A stretch of 45,217 nt of DNA from Actinomycetota bacterium (GTDB taxonomy: Bacteria > Actinomycetota > Acidimicrobiia > Acidimicrobiales > Ilumatobacteraceae). A program made the position numbers and the translations under genes. Under the pieces are notes generated by a model. The model was not told where the DNA came from and did not search any database. It was given only the letters and a program-made list of their open reading frames with translations. The DNA lies in NCBI GenBank assembly GCA_963169665.1, contig CAUJET010000226.1:1-45217 (forward strand). Reading direction: 5' to 3'. Below, piece by piece: positions 10,177-18,287 of the stretch (its first letter is position 1; each line of letters opens with the position of its first letter).

Positions 10177-10294
10177 GGCGTGCGGCCTACCAGCGGACGG
10201 TCGTGCCCGTGCAAGCTGGACCCTCTGCTCCCGAACCACATCGGCATTTCCTCCCTGACCTCGATGGATTGACCTGTCTTCTTGCGCTCACCCG

Positions 10295-11113
10295 TCAGAG
10301 GGTGAGCGGTCGATCGTCACGAACCACGCCACCGGAGACGCGTCCGATCTCTGCGATGAGCGCAGCCAGGTACGGGCTGAATTCGCCAACGTCGTCACCG
10401 AAGCGGAGACGGCGTTGCTCGAAGAACAAGCACGCCCGCAGCGCATCGAGACTTCGAGGTAGTTCTCCGGCTGACTCGAATCGTGCAACCGCCTCGTTCG
10501 CGATCTTGGCGCACCCCTCGAACTCGTGGCGGCCGTATCCGTTGTAGGTGAGCGCGAAGCTCATCCACTCACGCTCCCAGAGCTCACGTGCCGGCACCGC
10601 GGTAGTGGTGAGCGGCACGAACTGGTCGGTGACGTCGACCCCGGTGGCGAGCACTGCATCGGTGGCGATGAGCACCTGACCGTTCACATGCTCGGAGAAG
10701 CGTCCCTGCTCGGCGATCTGTGCAGGCGTCAACAAGGTGGCCGACCGGACCGAGTACGTGGGTTCGAACAGGATCACCAATGCGACGTCGTACCCCTCTG
10801 ACGATCTGAACGGCGACAGCTGGCGCTGGCCCACACGCCCGTGTCGAAGCACCCGGCACTTCACCTGGATCCGGCCGAGCGTCGGATTGAGCAGGTCGTA
10901 TGCCTTCTCGCTGTTGGGAGCGAGTTCCCCTCCGAGGCATGCTCGAGCGATCCACTCTGCGAACTGGCCGGCGGGAGCGTCGTTGGTGCGCACGATCTCG
11001 CGCCGACGGAGCTCAGCTCGAATCGTCTCGTACGCAGCGAGAAGTTCGAGCGGACTCGACTCCTGAAGCGATCGTGCTTCGAGCAGCGGCATGGTGGGCG
11101 TCAGCTCATTCAT
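10295..11113 (-). CDS. DUF6998-like PD-(D/E)xK-fold protein next to BREX
   Basis: A 272-residue protein. Residues 20-160 match the DUF6998 pattern: a helical start (LELLAAYETIRAELRRREIV), then GQFAEWIARACLG with E53, SEKAYDL with D73, and GRIQVKCR with Q83-x-K85. This E...D...QxK order is that of PD-(D/E)xK nuclease folds. The strands ALVILFEPTYSVRSATLL follow. The C-terminal 90 residues (WMSFALTYNGYGRHEFEGC onward) form a second, helical domain that I do not recognise. It is on the same strand as the BREX operon and ends about 130 bases before brxE, so it may be an accessory effector, but the possible brxE promoter in that gap leaves co-transcription open. Nuclease activity is inference. Confidence 0.8.
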   Translation of the reverse strand: MNELTPTMPLLEARSLQESSPLELLAAYETIRAELRRREIVRTNDAPAGQFAEWIARACLGGELAPNSEKAYDLLNPTLGRIQVKCRVLRHGRVGQRQLSPFRSSEGYDVALVILFEPTYSVRSATLLTPAQIAEQGRFSEHVNGQVLIATDAVLATGVDVTDQFVPLTTTAVPARELWEREWMSFALTYNGYGRHEFEGCAKIANEAVARFESAGELPRSLDALRACLFFEQRRLRFGDDVGEFSPYLAALIAEIGRVSGGVVRDDRPLTL

Positions 11114-11167
11114 CCGGTACTGATTCTCGGCACAGCGCGTGCCGGTCTTGAGGGTCTCTTGACTCGT

Positions 11168-11548
11168 TCACTCGCACGACACACCGTCGCCGTCCCAATC
11201 CATCGCCGGGTCGTAGAGCACATCGATCCCGGCCACGAAGGGGCCGAGGGCCTCGAGGTTGTCGGGACAGGTTCGAAGATCGGAGTCGAACGAATCGTCG
11301 ACCACCGGCGTCCGCAGACTCGACGGCGCCCGGTCGTCCTCCTGCGCCGAGACCGCATACCAGGCCGTCGCGCCGACCACCGCTAGCGCACCGACCACGC
11401 CGAGCAACGCCGCTTCACCGTTGCGACCCCGCTTGCGGAGCTCGATCACACCCCAGACAGTGCCCGCCGCAAGGGTCAGTGGCAGCAGGCAGATCGCCAC
11501 GACGATCAGCCAGGCGGGGAACTTCTCGGTCTTTGCTTGTTCGGTCAC
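11168..11548 (-). CDS. Small membrane protein with excalibur-like calcium motif
   Basis: A 126-residue protein from a GTG start. Two hydrophobic segments are visible, about residues 12-33 (WLIVVAICLLPLTLAAGTVW) and 46-66 (ALLGVVGALAVVGATAWYAV). The C-terminal tail of about 55 residues ends DPAMDWDGDGVSCE, which fits the excalibur DxDxDGxxCE pattern, a calcium-binding motif common at the ends of secreted or surface actinobacterial proteins; a second Cys (RTCPDNLEAL) may pair with the last one. The tail is probably extracellular. No functional partner is evident; it is separated by 54 bases from the DUF6998-like gene on the same strand. Confidence 0.75.
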   Translation of the reverse strand: MTEQAKTEKFPAWLIVVAICLLPLTLAAGTVWGVIELRKRGRNGEAALLGVVGALAVVGATAWYAVSAQEDDRAPSSLRTPVVDDSFDSDLRTCPDNLEALGPFVAGIDVLYDPAMDWDGDGVSCE

Positions 11549-11640
11549 TGCACACCATCTCTCTCGTCGCCTCGGCCGAGCCCCAGTCGGCGCACCCCAA
11601 ACGCTTCAGGGTTCGATTCGGTTCCATCAGTTGCTCGCGT

Positions 11641-12087
11641 TCAGCGATGCCGGGTGCAACCGGCCGCACACCGTTCGCACGCGAGACCCGAAGCGATCAA
11701 GGCGACCTCTCCGAGATCGAGCGGGTACACCTGGACGAGGCCATCCGCCTCTCCCTCGCCGATCATCCACGCTTCCGCCATCGCCCGAACGGCGACGTGG
11801 GCCGCCACGGGCACCAGCTGCGGCAGGAACGACTTCCGCCACACCCAGTCAGTGCCGTCGAAGCCGAACCCGAGCCGGCGCATTGCGGCACTCGAATCCG
11901 GTCGTTCGCCGTCTCCACCAGGAACGAGCATCGGCCAACCGAAGAAGCGAACCTCGATGGCTGCCCACGGATCGATCACCAGTCGGCCGTAACCGCCACA
12001 ACCCTCTTCAGTGCTGCCGAGCATCACCACCGACATCGTCTGCTTGCTCTCGGACACCGCCTCGAGCACACGTGCCGCCACCTTCAT
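11641..12087 (-). CDS. Conserved hypothetical protein
   Basis: A protein of 148 residues from ATG 12087 (153 from ATG 12102, whose GGAGG lies too close to be a good ribosome site). It is mostly strands and short loops, with the segments IDPWAAIEVRFFGWPMLVPG, FDGTDWVWRKSF and GLVQVYPLDLGEV, and it ends in a Cys-containing basic tail (CERCAAGCTRHR). No family recognised. I prefer this strand over overlapping plus-strand frames because the composition is protein-like (balanced hydrophobics, few Arg/Ser/Pro runs) and the gene sits divergently from the next one with a palindrome between them. Confidence 0.65.
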   Translation of the reverse strand: MKVAARVLEAVSESKQTMSVVMLGSTEEGCGGYGRLVIDPWAAIEVRFFGWPMLVPGGDGERPDSSAAMRRLGFGFDGTDWVWRKSFLPQLVPVAAHVAVRAMAEAWMIGEGEADGLVQVYPLDLGEVALIASGLACERCAAGCTRHR

Positions 12088-12106
12088 CGTTCCGCCGAAC
12101 ATGCCT

Positions 12107-12121
12107 CCGTTGTATCAACGG
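12107..12121. promoter_or_regulatory. Palindrome between two divergent hypothetical genes
   Basis: CCGTTG-TAT-CAACGG is a perfect 6+3+6 inverted repeat in the 60-base gap between the minus gene and the plus gene starting at 12164. It could be an operator; it also carries GATACA/TTGTAT promoter-like strings. Confidence 0.4.
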
Positions 12122-12163
12122 GGTGTGACGCGCTGCCGCCGCAGGTTCGGCAAGACTTCGCAC

Positions 12164-12487
12164 ATGAGTCCATCGCGTCCGCCCGTATTCGAGGTCGACG
12201 GAAGCTTCTTCTCGGATGTCGACGGCGAAGTCGTCGAGACCGCACCTGATGACCACCCCGGGTTCGTCGACGTTGCGACACTCCACGGCAACCCCCAGTT
12301 CGACGACGAGCCCGACCTCGAGGGAAACGGCTACCTGTGGTCGTCGATCGGCCGAATCGGAGACCACTACTACGAGCTCGAGAACGACTCGAGACGCTGG
12401 GCGGACCTCGGCCAGTTTGATGCTCCGGCGGATGCTGCCAATGGAGCAGCGGGGGCCGACTTCCGAGTGGAGTTCGCGTCGCCCTGA
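12164..12487 (+). CDS. Small acidic hypothetical protein
   Basis: A 107-residue, strongly acidic protein beginning MSPSRPPVFEVDGSFFSDVD. It contains VDVATLHGNPQFDDEPD, then GYLWSSIGRIGDHYYELEND, and ends ADFRVEFASP. I placed the start at ATG 12164 rather than further upstream because the upstream extension is Arg/Ser/Pro-rich and antisense to the neighbouring gene's 5' end. No family recognised; a small beta-rich barrel is possible. It reads away from the divergent minus-strand hypothetical gene. Confidence 0.6.
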   Translation: MSPSRPPVFEVDGSFFSDVDGEVVETAPDDHPGFVDVATLHGNPQFDDEPDLEGNGYLWSSIGRIGDHYYELENDSRRWADLGQFDAPADAANGAAGADFRVEFASP

Positions 12488-12647
12488 CGCGCTAGGTCGC
12501 GCCGACCGGTGGGTCGCTGGCGACACATTGAGCGCGGCATCCTCGACCAGCCCTGACCGACTCACCCTGAGAACCCGCGTCACACCCCTCGTTCATACTG
12601 ACCTTGTCTCCTCGGCGGGTGAGGCGGCAGAGAGGCGGAGAGAACAC
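12488..12647. other. Intergenic gap, no clear element
   Basis: The 160 bases between the acidic hypothetical protein and the next plus gene show no convincing gene, hairpin or operator beyond a purine-rich ribosome site (GGCGGAGAG) just before 12648. Confidence 0.4.
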
Positions 12648-13208
12648 ATGGGATACGTCGACGAGGACAACCCGTGGGCTGCGCAGCTGGCACCGATCGG
12701 GTGTGCCGACTGCCAGCAGATCGTGTGGCACCGATCGCCGGAACAGGCCTACAGCATCGCCCCGGCCGACGGTGGCGGCTGGGAGCAATGGGGAGCTGCG
12801 CTGCTGCGGCTGTTCGAGCGCATCGGTCACGAGCCCACGCAGGCGGTGATCATCACCCAGGAGTCGTTCACCCAGCGCTACGTGCAGGTGATGATCGGCC
12901 ATGGCATTGCCCACACAGAGGCGAGCAGCAACGTGTACTTGGAAGGTGACAGCATGCTCACGGCCGAGCACGAGGAGCTGCTCCACATGCTCGCCTGGCA
13001 GAAGCCCTCACTCGACCACGACGAGCCCGAACAGATGCCGGCCAACTGGAGCCTGCCGCTCATCCACGGCGAGTGGGCCTACCTGGTCGAGATGCTCAAG
13101 GCGGTCGTCATCGGCGTCTTCGGTTTCAGCGAACACCTGCCGATAGAGGTACGGACCTTCGGTGTGGACGCACCGTGCCGGGCCTGCTCCTGGCCGGACG
13201 AGTCCTGA
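12648..13208 (+). CDS. Hypothetical protein with TY-Chap/chaperone-like fold
   Basis: A 186-residue acidic protein from ATG 12648, preceded by GGCGGAGAG. It has an N-terminal part with a Cys pair (GCADC), a central region (LLRLFERIGHEPTQAVIITQ, then MIGHGIAHTEASSNVYLEGD) and a C-terminal segment NWSLPLIHGEWAYLVEMLKA followed by VVIGVFGFSEHLP. The last part resembles the aromatic-rich pattern of TY-Chap-type actinobacterial domains; that match is tentative. The stop is seven bases before the ATG of the nuclease-helicase gene, so the two are probably co-transcribed and it may be a partner of that enzyme. Confidence 0.65.
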   Translation: MGYVDEDNPWAAQLAPIGCADCQQIVWHRSPEQAYSIAPADGGGWEQWGAALLRLFERIGHEPTQAVIITQESFTQRYVQVMIGHGIAHTEASSNVYLEGDSMLTAEHEELLHMLAWQKPSLDHDEPEQMPANWSLPLIHGEWAYLVEMLKAVVIGVFGFSEHLPIEVRTFGVDAPCRACSWPDES

Positions 13209-13215
13209 TCACCCC

Positions 13216-16200
13216 ATGACCGAACGCCTCCTCACCCCCTCCAAGATCACCGCCTTCCTCGACTGCGCGCACGACCTCACGCTGCGCCACCAGCTCGAGG
13301 TCGGCTCGCTGCAGATCAGCCACACCTTCGGCTCGATGGCGCAGTTGCTGGTCGACAAGGGCACGGCCCATGAGCAGGCATGCCTCGCCCAGTACCGGGC
13401 CGAGGGCAAGCGGGTGCTGGTGGTACCCGACCGATTCGAGCGTGAGTCGTTCGCTGCCTGGGTCGCTCGCATCGGGAACCCGCTGAGCGACGACATCGAC
13501 GTCGTGTACCAGATGCCGATCGTCCACCAGGGCGTGCGCGGCATCGCCGACTTCCTCGTGCGGGTCGTGGGCGACGACGGCATCACCCGCTGGGAACCGG
13601 TCGACGCCAAACTCGCCCGCAACGAGGCCAAGCCCGGCCATGTGTTGCAGCTCTGCTTCTATGCCGACGCCATCGAGGCGATGACCGGGACCGCGCCCGA
13701 ACAGCTCCACGTGTGGCTCGGCTCCGACGTCGTCGAGTCGGTCAGGCTCATCGACGTGCGCGCCTATTGGCGGCGCCTCCGCTCGCAGCTGGCCAAGGTG
13801 ATGGAGCTCGACGTTGCCGACACCACCACAGTGCCGGTCAAGTGCCGGCACTGTCAGTTCTGCGAGTTCGAGCAGGTGTGCGAACAGCGATGGCGCGACG
13901 AGGACTCGTTGCTCTTCGTCGCCAACATCCTCGCCGGCGACCGCGACGCGCTCACCTCGGCCGGCACCGCCACCATGGCGGCGCTCGCCACGTGCGACCA
14001 GCTGGTGGAGGGCGTCCGGCCCGAACGGCAGGCACGCCTCGTCACGCAGGCATCGTTGCAAGTGCAACGTCGCATCGCCGGAGGCGACTCGGTCCCCCCG
14101 CTGCAACTCCTCCCCGACTCAGCCGACGCTGCACCCATCGGCTTCCGAGCCTTGCCCGCGCCCGACGACGGCGACGTGTTCCTCGACTACGAAGGCCATC
14201 CCTTCTGGCGCGCCGACCGCGGACTGTTCTTCCTCTTCGGCTACCTGCTGCGCGACTCCGATGGCTCGTGGCGCTACGTCGAGGAGTGGGCCCACGACGA
14301 AGACGCCGAGGGCGAGCTCACGCGGCGGTTCATCGAGTTCCTGGTGCAGCGCCGCGCCGCCCACCCGAGCATGCACGTGTATCACTACAACCACACCGAA
14401 CGCTCGTCGCTCCAGGCACTCGCCACCCAGCACGGCGCCGATCTGTTGGCGCTCAGCACCCTCGTCGACACCGGCCTGTTCGTCGACCTGCTGCGCGTGG
14501 TCACCGATGCGATGCAGGTGGGTGTCGAGTCGTACGGGCTGAAGCACATCGAGCAGCTCACCGGTTACGAGCGCAGCCACGACATCGACAAGGGCGCAGG
14601 CGCCGTCGTCGAGTACGAGGAGTGGATGAAGGAGGGCCGTCCTGAACTCAGCGAGAAGTTGCGGCGCATCGCCCGCTACAACGAAGACGACGTGCGGGCC
14701 ACGCTCGCCCTGCGCAACTGGCTGCTCGATCAGCGCCCGGCCGACCTGCCCTGGCGGGTCGCTGCAATCGAGCAGGCCGACACCCAGCATCCCGACATCG
14801 ACGCACAGGTGCAGGCACTCCACGAGTTCCCCGACGACTCGGCCGAGTTCCTGCTCGGCGACCTGCTCGGCTACTGGCTGCGGGAAGGATCCGCCGTCTT
14901 CAGCAACATGCTCGTGAAGACCGCCTACGAGCTGGCTGCTCAGCTCGATGCGGACGACATCATCGCCGGACTCGAGTTCGTCTCCGTCGACAAGGCACTC
15001 ACCCCTGGCGGCAAGCTGTCGAAGGTTGACCAGGCGGTGTTCCGCATCCCGGGCGACCAGCGACTGGGTCGCAAGCTCGTCGAGGGAGCGAAGGTCATCT
15101 ACCGGGCCGGAGACGAGCTGGTCGGTTTCTCGGCGATCAAGTCGATCGACGCCACCCACGGCCATCTGTCGTTGACGTGGAACGCACGCAACGCCGAGCT
15201 CGGTGTGCATCCGACTGCAGCAGTGCTGAACGACTCAATGCCACCTCACCCCAAGCCGGCCTCACTGTCGCGGCTGGCCGGCAAGGTCATCGCCGGAGAA
15301 GCCGCGAGTCCTGCTGCACTGGCACTGCTGCGCCGAGAGCTGCCGCAGTTCATGCCCGGTCAAGGGCCCGCCGGCGGCATGTTCGATGACGACATCCCCA
15401 CGATGCAGCAGTGGGTGGGCCACCTCGACCGCAGCTACGTCGCCATTCAAGGTCCTCCCGGCACCGGCAAGACCTACACCGGCGCACACCTCATCCACGC
15501 ACTCGTCACCAGCGGCAAGCGAGTGGGCATCACGGCGATGAGCCATCACGCGATCGACAACCTGCTCGACGCGACGATCGAACTGTTCACCGAGCTCGGT
15601 GATCTCGACAGCCTCCTAGCGCTGCGCAAGGTGAACGAAGACCACGACCGCGGCAACCCGCACGTCGCCTATACCGACGACACGAAGAAGTGCACCGACC
15701 GCGCGTACAACGTCATCGGTGGCACCACATGGTTGTTCGCCGCCGAGGCCATGCAGGACGAACCGCTTGATGTGCTGATCGTCGACGAAGCAGGTCAGCT
15801 CTCGTTGGCCGACGCCGTCGCAGCGATCCCGGCGGCGCACAGCGTGGTGCTGCTCGGCGATCCGCTGCAGCTGTCACAGGTGTCGCAGGCCTCGCACCCC
15901 GGCCGCTCGGGAGCGAGCGTGCTCGAGCACGTCCTCGACGCCGATGCGACGATCACGCCCGACCGAGGCGTGTTCCTCTCCGAGACATGGCGCATGCATC
16001 CCGACGTCTGCGACTTCATCTCGTCGCAGATCTACGAGGGTCGCCTCACCAGCCACTCGTCGTGCACGGTGCAGCAAACCGGTGCAGGCACGGGCCTTCG
16101 ATGGTTGCCGGCCGTGCACTCGGGGTGCAGCACCGAATCCGAGTGCGAAGCGGAGATCATCGTCGGCGAGATCACGCGCCTCATCGGCCAATCGTGGACG

Positions 16201-16575
16201 AACGCGAAGGGCGAGACTCGGCCGCTCGATGCCGGCGACATCATGGTCGTCGCTCCGTACAACGACCAGGTAGCGCTCGTGCGCGAGCGGCTCGCGGCGA
16301 GCCCGCTGACCGAGGCGGTGCGCGTGGGCACCGTCGACAAGTTCCAGGGACAGGAAGCACCGGTGGTGTTCTTCACGATGACCGCGTCGAGCTCGGCCGA
16401 CATCCCACGAGGAATCGACTTCCTGTTCTCCAAGAACCGCCTCAACGTCGCCACCAGTCGAGCGCGAGCCCTCGCCTACATCGTGTGCACCGAAGAGCTG
16501 CTGGACAGCCGTGCCAGGACGATCGACGAGATGGAACTCATCGCCACCCTCTGCGCCTTCGTCGAACACTGCTGA
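13216..16575 (+). CDS. TM0106-type RecB-like nuclease fused to RNase H-like exonuclease and SF1 helicase
   Basis: A 1119-residue three-part enzyme. Residues 1-225 form a RecB/Cas4-like PD-(D/E)xK nuclease: D112 in GIADFL, then EPVDAK (E127, K132), and four cysteines C17, C210, C213/C216, C222 placed as for an Fe-S cluster. Residues 320-520 look like a DEDD exonuclease, with VFLDYEGHPF (D324-x-E326) and the motif HVYHYNHTERSSL. Residues 735-1119 are a superfamily 1 helicase: GPPGTGKT (about 746-753), VDEAGQ, VDKFQGQE and LNVATSRAR. The family name follows the TM0106 RecB-like nucleases; substrate is DNA or RNA ends and is not known. The ATG is seven bases after the preceding gene. Its place between BREX and an Mrr-like gene hints at defence or repair. 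Confidence 0.88.
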   Translation: MTERLLTPSKITAFLDCAHDLTLRHQLEVGSLQISHTFGSMAQLLVDKGTAHEQACLAQYRAEGKRVLVVPDRFERESFAAWVARIGNPLSDDIDVVYQMPIVHQGVRGIADFLVRVVGDDGITRWEPVDAKLARNEAKPGHVLQLCFYADAIEAMTGTAPEQLHVWLGSDVVESVRLIDVRAYWRRLRSQLAKVMELDVADTTTVPVKCRHCQFCEFEQVCEQRWRDEDSLLFVANILAGDRDALTSAGTATMAALATCDQLVEGVRPERQARLVTQASLQVQRRIAGGDSVPPLQLLPDSADAAPIGFRALPAPDDGDVFLDYEGHPFWRADRGLFFLFGYLLRDSDGSWRYVEEWAHDEDAEGELTRRFIEFLVQRRAAHPSMHVYHYNHTERSSLQALATQHGADLLALSTLVDTGLFVDLLRVVTDAMQVGVESYGLKHIEQLTGYERSHDIDKGAGAVVEYEEWMKEGRPELSEKLRRIARYNEDDVRATLALRNWLLDQRPADLPWRVAAIEQADTQHPDIDAQVQALHEFPDDSAEFLLGDLLGYWLREGSAVFSNMLVKTAYELAAQLDADDIIAGLEFVSVDKALTPGGKLSKVDQAVFRIPGDQRLGRKLVEGAKVIYRAGDELVGFSAIKSIDATHGHLSLTWNARNAELGVHPTAAVLNDSMPPHPKPASLSRLAGKVIAGEAASPAALALLRRELPQFMPGQGPAGGMFDDDIPTMQQWVGHLDRSYVAIQGPPGTGKTYTGAHLIHALVTSGKRVGITAMSHHAIDNLLDATIELFTELGDLDSLLALRKVNEDHDRGNPHVAYTDDTKKCTDRAYNVIGGTTWLFAAEAMQDEPLDVLIVDEAGQLSLADAVAAIPAAHSVVLLGDPLQLSQVSQASHPGRSGASVLEHVLDADATITPDRGVFLSETWRMHPDVCDFISSQIYEGRLTSHSSCTVQQTGAGTGLRWLPAVHSGCSTESECEAEIIVGEITRLIGQSWTNAKGETRPLDAGDIMVVAPYNDQVALVRERLAASPLTEAVRVGTVDKFQGQEAPVVFFTMTASSSADIPRGIDFLFSKNRLNVATSRARALAYIVCTEELLDSRARTIDEMELIATLCAFVEHC

Positions 16576-16588
16576 CGTCATGATCATT

Positions 16589-16623
16589 CGCCGATGGTCG
16601 CAACAGGCGGTCAATCATCGGCG
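16589..16623 (+). terminator. Inverted repeat after the nuclease-helicase gene
   Basis: CGCCGATG and CATCGGCG form an 8-bp inverted repeat with a 19-base spacer just downstream of the helicase stop. There is no U-tract, so termination is only a possibility. Confidence 0.35.
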
Positions 16624-16647
16624 AGCATCGACACCATCGGAGACACC

Positions 16648-17154
16648 ATGAACGGCAACGAATCATTCGCCGAGACCGACGATCTCACTGCGTTCGCGAG
16701 CATTGCGGGGCTCGATGCTGCGGTGCTCGCCGAGCTGCTCCCGTCACCAGCAGCGCTCCAGAGGGACGCGCTCGAGCCCCGATCTGAGGATCAACACCTC
16801 CAGGTGGCGCGGGCGGTCGCCCACCTGATGATCGGCAGGCCAGACGATGGACTCGAGGCCGTCGTGTCGCTGCTCGCCGACGGGCGAATCGAGGTCGCCG
16901 AGTACTCCATCCGGTGGGAAGGACACACACCGATGGTCAGACGCCGCCTCGACGTTGCAGTACTCATCGATCTGATGGCCGACTCGCCCGAACGAACGGC
17001 TGCCGTCGTCGATGCCGTCACGTCGGTGCGGCGCCGTCGACGGAAGCGGTTTCGTCGATGCTCGAGATGCGATGTCCTCACCCCGCCGGAATGGTGGTCC
17101 AGTGAAGGACACTGTCAGACATGCGCTGAGCGCTACCGCGGAGCTGTTCACTAG
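16648..17154 (+). CDS. Hypothetical protein with C-terminal zinc ribbon
   Basis: A 168-residue protein from ATG 16648, preceded by GGAG. The N-terminal two thirds are helical (AFASIAGLDAAVLAELL, AVAHLMIGRPDDGLEAVVSL). A basic run RRRRRKRFRR leads into a C-terminal CxxC...CxxC module (CSRCDVLTPPEWWSSEGHC then CAERY), the pattern of a zinc ribbon. This suggests nucleic-acid or protein binding. No family recognised. It lies between the nuclease-helicase and the convergent Mrr-like gene; GGAG near the start gives it its own ribosome site. Confidence 0.65.
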   Translation: MNGNESFAETDDLTAFASIAGLDAAVLAELLPSPAALQRDALEPRSEDQHLQVARAVAHLMIGRPDDGLEAVVSLLADGRIEVAEYSIRWEGHTPMVRRRLDVAVLIDLMADSPERTAAVVDAVTSVRRRRRKRFRRCSRCDVLTPPEWWSSEGHCQTCAERYRGAVH

Positions 17155-17271
17155 CTGCCTGCCGAGGACCGAACGCCAGCTCGCCCGGTCACCAGGTCCG
17201 CATCTCGCTACGAGAGTTGAACTGGTCACGACCGACAGGTGGTACGGCCACCACCAGTTCGATGTCGAGCC
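17155..17271. other. Convergent intergenic gap, nothing clear
   Basis: 117 bases between the zinc-ribbon protein and the convergent Mrr-like gene. No convincing terminator or gene was seen. Confidence 0.4.
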
Positions 17272-18198
17272 TCAGCTCACCCGGTCCAGCACCCACGAGC
17301 CGAGGCCTGCGTCGACGACCAACTCGCTCAATCGAGTCGGCCCCATGAGCGTGACACCGTCGGCCACGTCATCGCAGTTCTCATCCAGCGAACCTGAATG
17401 CCAGACGAAGAACATTCGGTGATCAAGAAGCTCTGGGCTCGACTCGTACACACGCAGGACGCTCCGGTCGGCCGTCGATTTCACCTGCACGAATGCCTTC
17501 TGGCCGGTGGTCGGTAACTCGAGCGAGATGTCGATGGTCTTCTGAGTACCACCAAGAAGGCCGGTTCGCCGCCATCCCGTCGTGGTGAACAGCAACTCCA
17601 CGAGCAGCTCGAAGTCCTGCGGTGTGAGCAGACGAATGGCACGAAGCAGGCTCTTGCGATACGAATCCTGCATCTCTCGTGCCTCTTCGACTTCCGCAGG
17701 CGCCCCGCCACCGATGCGACGAAGTGCATATGCACTTTCCGCGACCGTGCACAGCGTTCCCCGGAATCCGCGAACTCTGGTCAAGCTTCCTGAAAGCCGA
17801 TTGATGTCGAGCTCTTGCCCGCCATGGTCCTGGCTGCTCCAGCCATTCAACGTCCGTCGAAGTCGCCCACCATCTTCCATCGGTTCGGGTGCTCCGCCTG
17901 TGCGGCACCAGTACATCCGGCCACCGTGGAAGGTGATGAAGACCGTCCGCTCCGTTGCCTCGTAGAAGCATCGCAGCTGCGTCGTTCTGGCGGTCGCCGT
18001 GCCTGCAGCCTCCCCGAGATCGATCGAGTGCTGCCTGACTGCTCTCCAGTCGCCCGACATACAGAGGTCGTGCGGAACCTCGCGAAAGCCGAGCCGTACG
18101 GTTCCCTCCTCGAGGCACGTGGCCTCCCAGTCCCCGCGTCGGCCGAGCTTCACGTAAAGAACCTCAGGTTCCTTTTCGACGGCATCAGTCGCAGTCAT
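17272..18198 (-). CDS. Mrr-like restriction endonuclease with N-terminal putative reader domain
   Basis: A 308-residue protein from ATG 18198 (an upstream frame extension to 18240 is less likely). The C-terminal half (about 185-300) has the Mrr-type PD-(D/E)xK order: LTPQDFELLVELLF with E197, KTIDISLELP with D223, and AFVQVKST with Q238-x-K240. Mrr-family enzymes cut DNA carrying foreign modification. The N-terminal half (about 12-105) has LYVKLGRRGDWE, then REVPHDL, QLRCFYE and VFITFHGGRMYWC, a strand-rich module resembling PUA/EVE-like readers; that resemblance is my inference. As a modification-dependent nuclease it would complement BREX, which methylates its own host. No partner methyltransferase is adjacent, consistent with a type IV-like enzyme. 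Confidence 0.8.
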   Translation of the reverse strand: MTATDAVEKEPEVLYVKLGRRGDWEATCLEEGTVRLGFREVPHDLCMSGDWRAVRQHSIDLGEAAGTATARTTQLRCFYEATERTVFITFHGGRMYWCRTGGAPEPMEDGGRLRRTLNGWSSQDHGGQELDINRLSGSLTRVRGFRGTLCTVAESAYALRRIGGGAPAEVEEAREMQDSYRKSLLRAIRLLTPQDFELLVELLFTTTGWRRTGLLGGTQKTIDISLELPTTGQKAFVQVKSTADRSVLRVYESSPELLDHRMFFVWHSGSLDENCDDVADGVTLMGPTRLSELVVDAGLGSWVLDRVS

Positions 18199-18267
18199 AG
18201 GGCGACAATCTGTCACAGCGGTTAGCGGCCACCACGGCATCCAACCTCATTGGCACTGCCGTCGATG

Positions 18268-18287
18268 GGCACCCTTCAGAAGGTGCC
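18268..18287 (-). terminator. Hairpin at the end of the ADP-ribosylglycohydrolase fusion gene
   Basis: GGCACC and GGTGCC pair around the stop codon with an extra TT/AA pair and a three-base loop. No U-tract is present. Confidence 0.35.
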
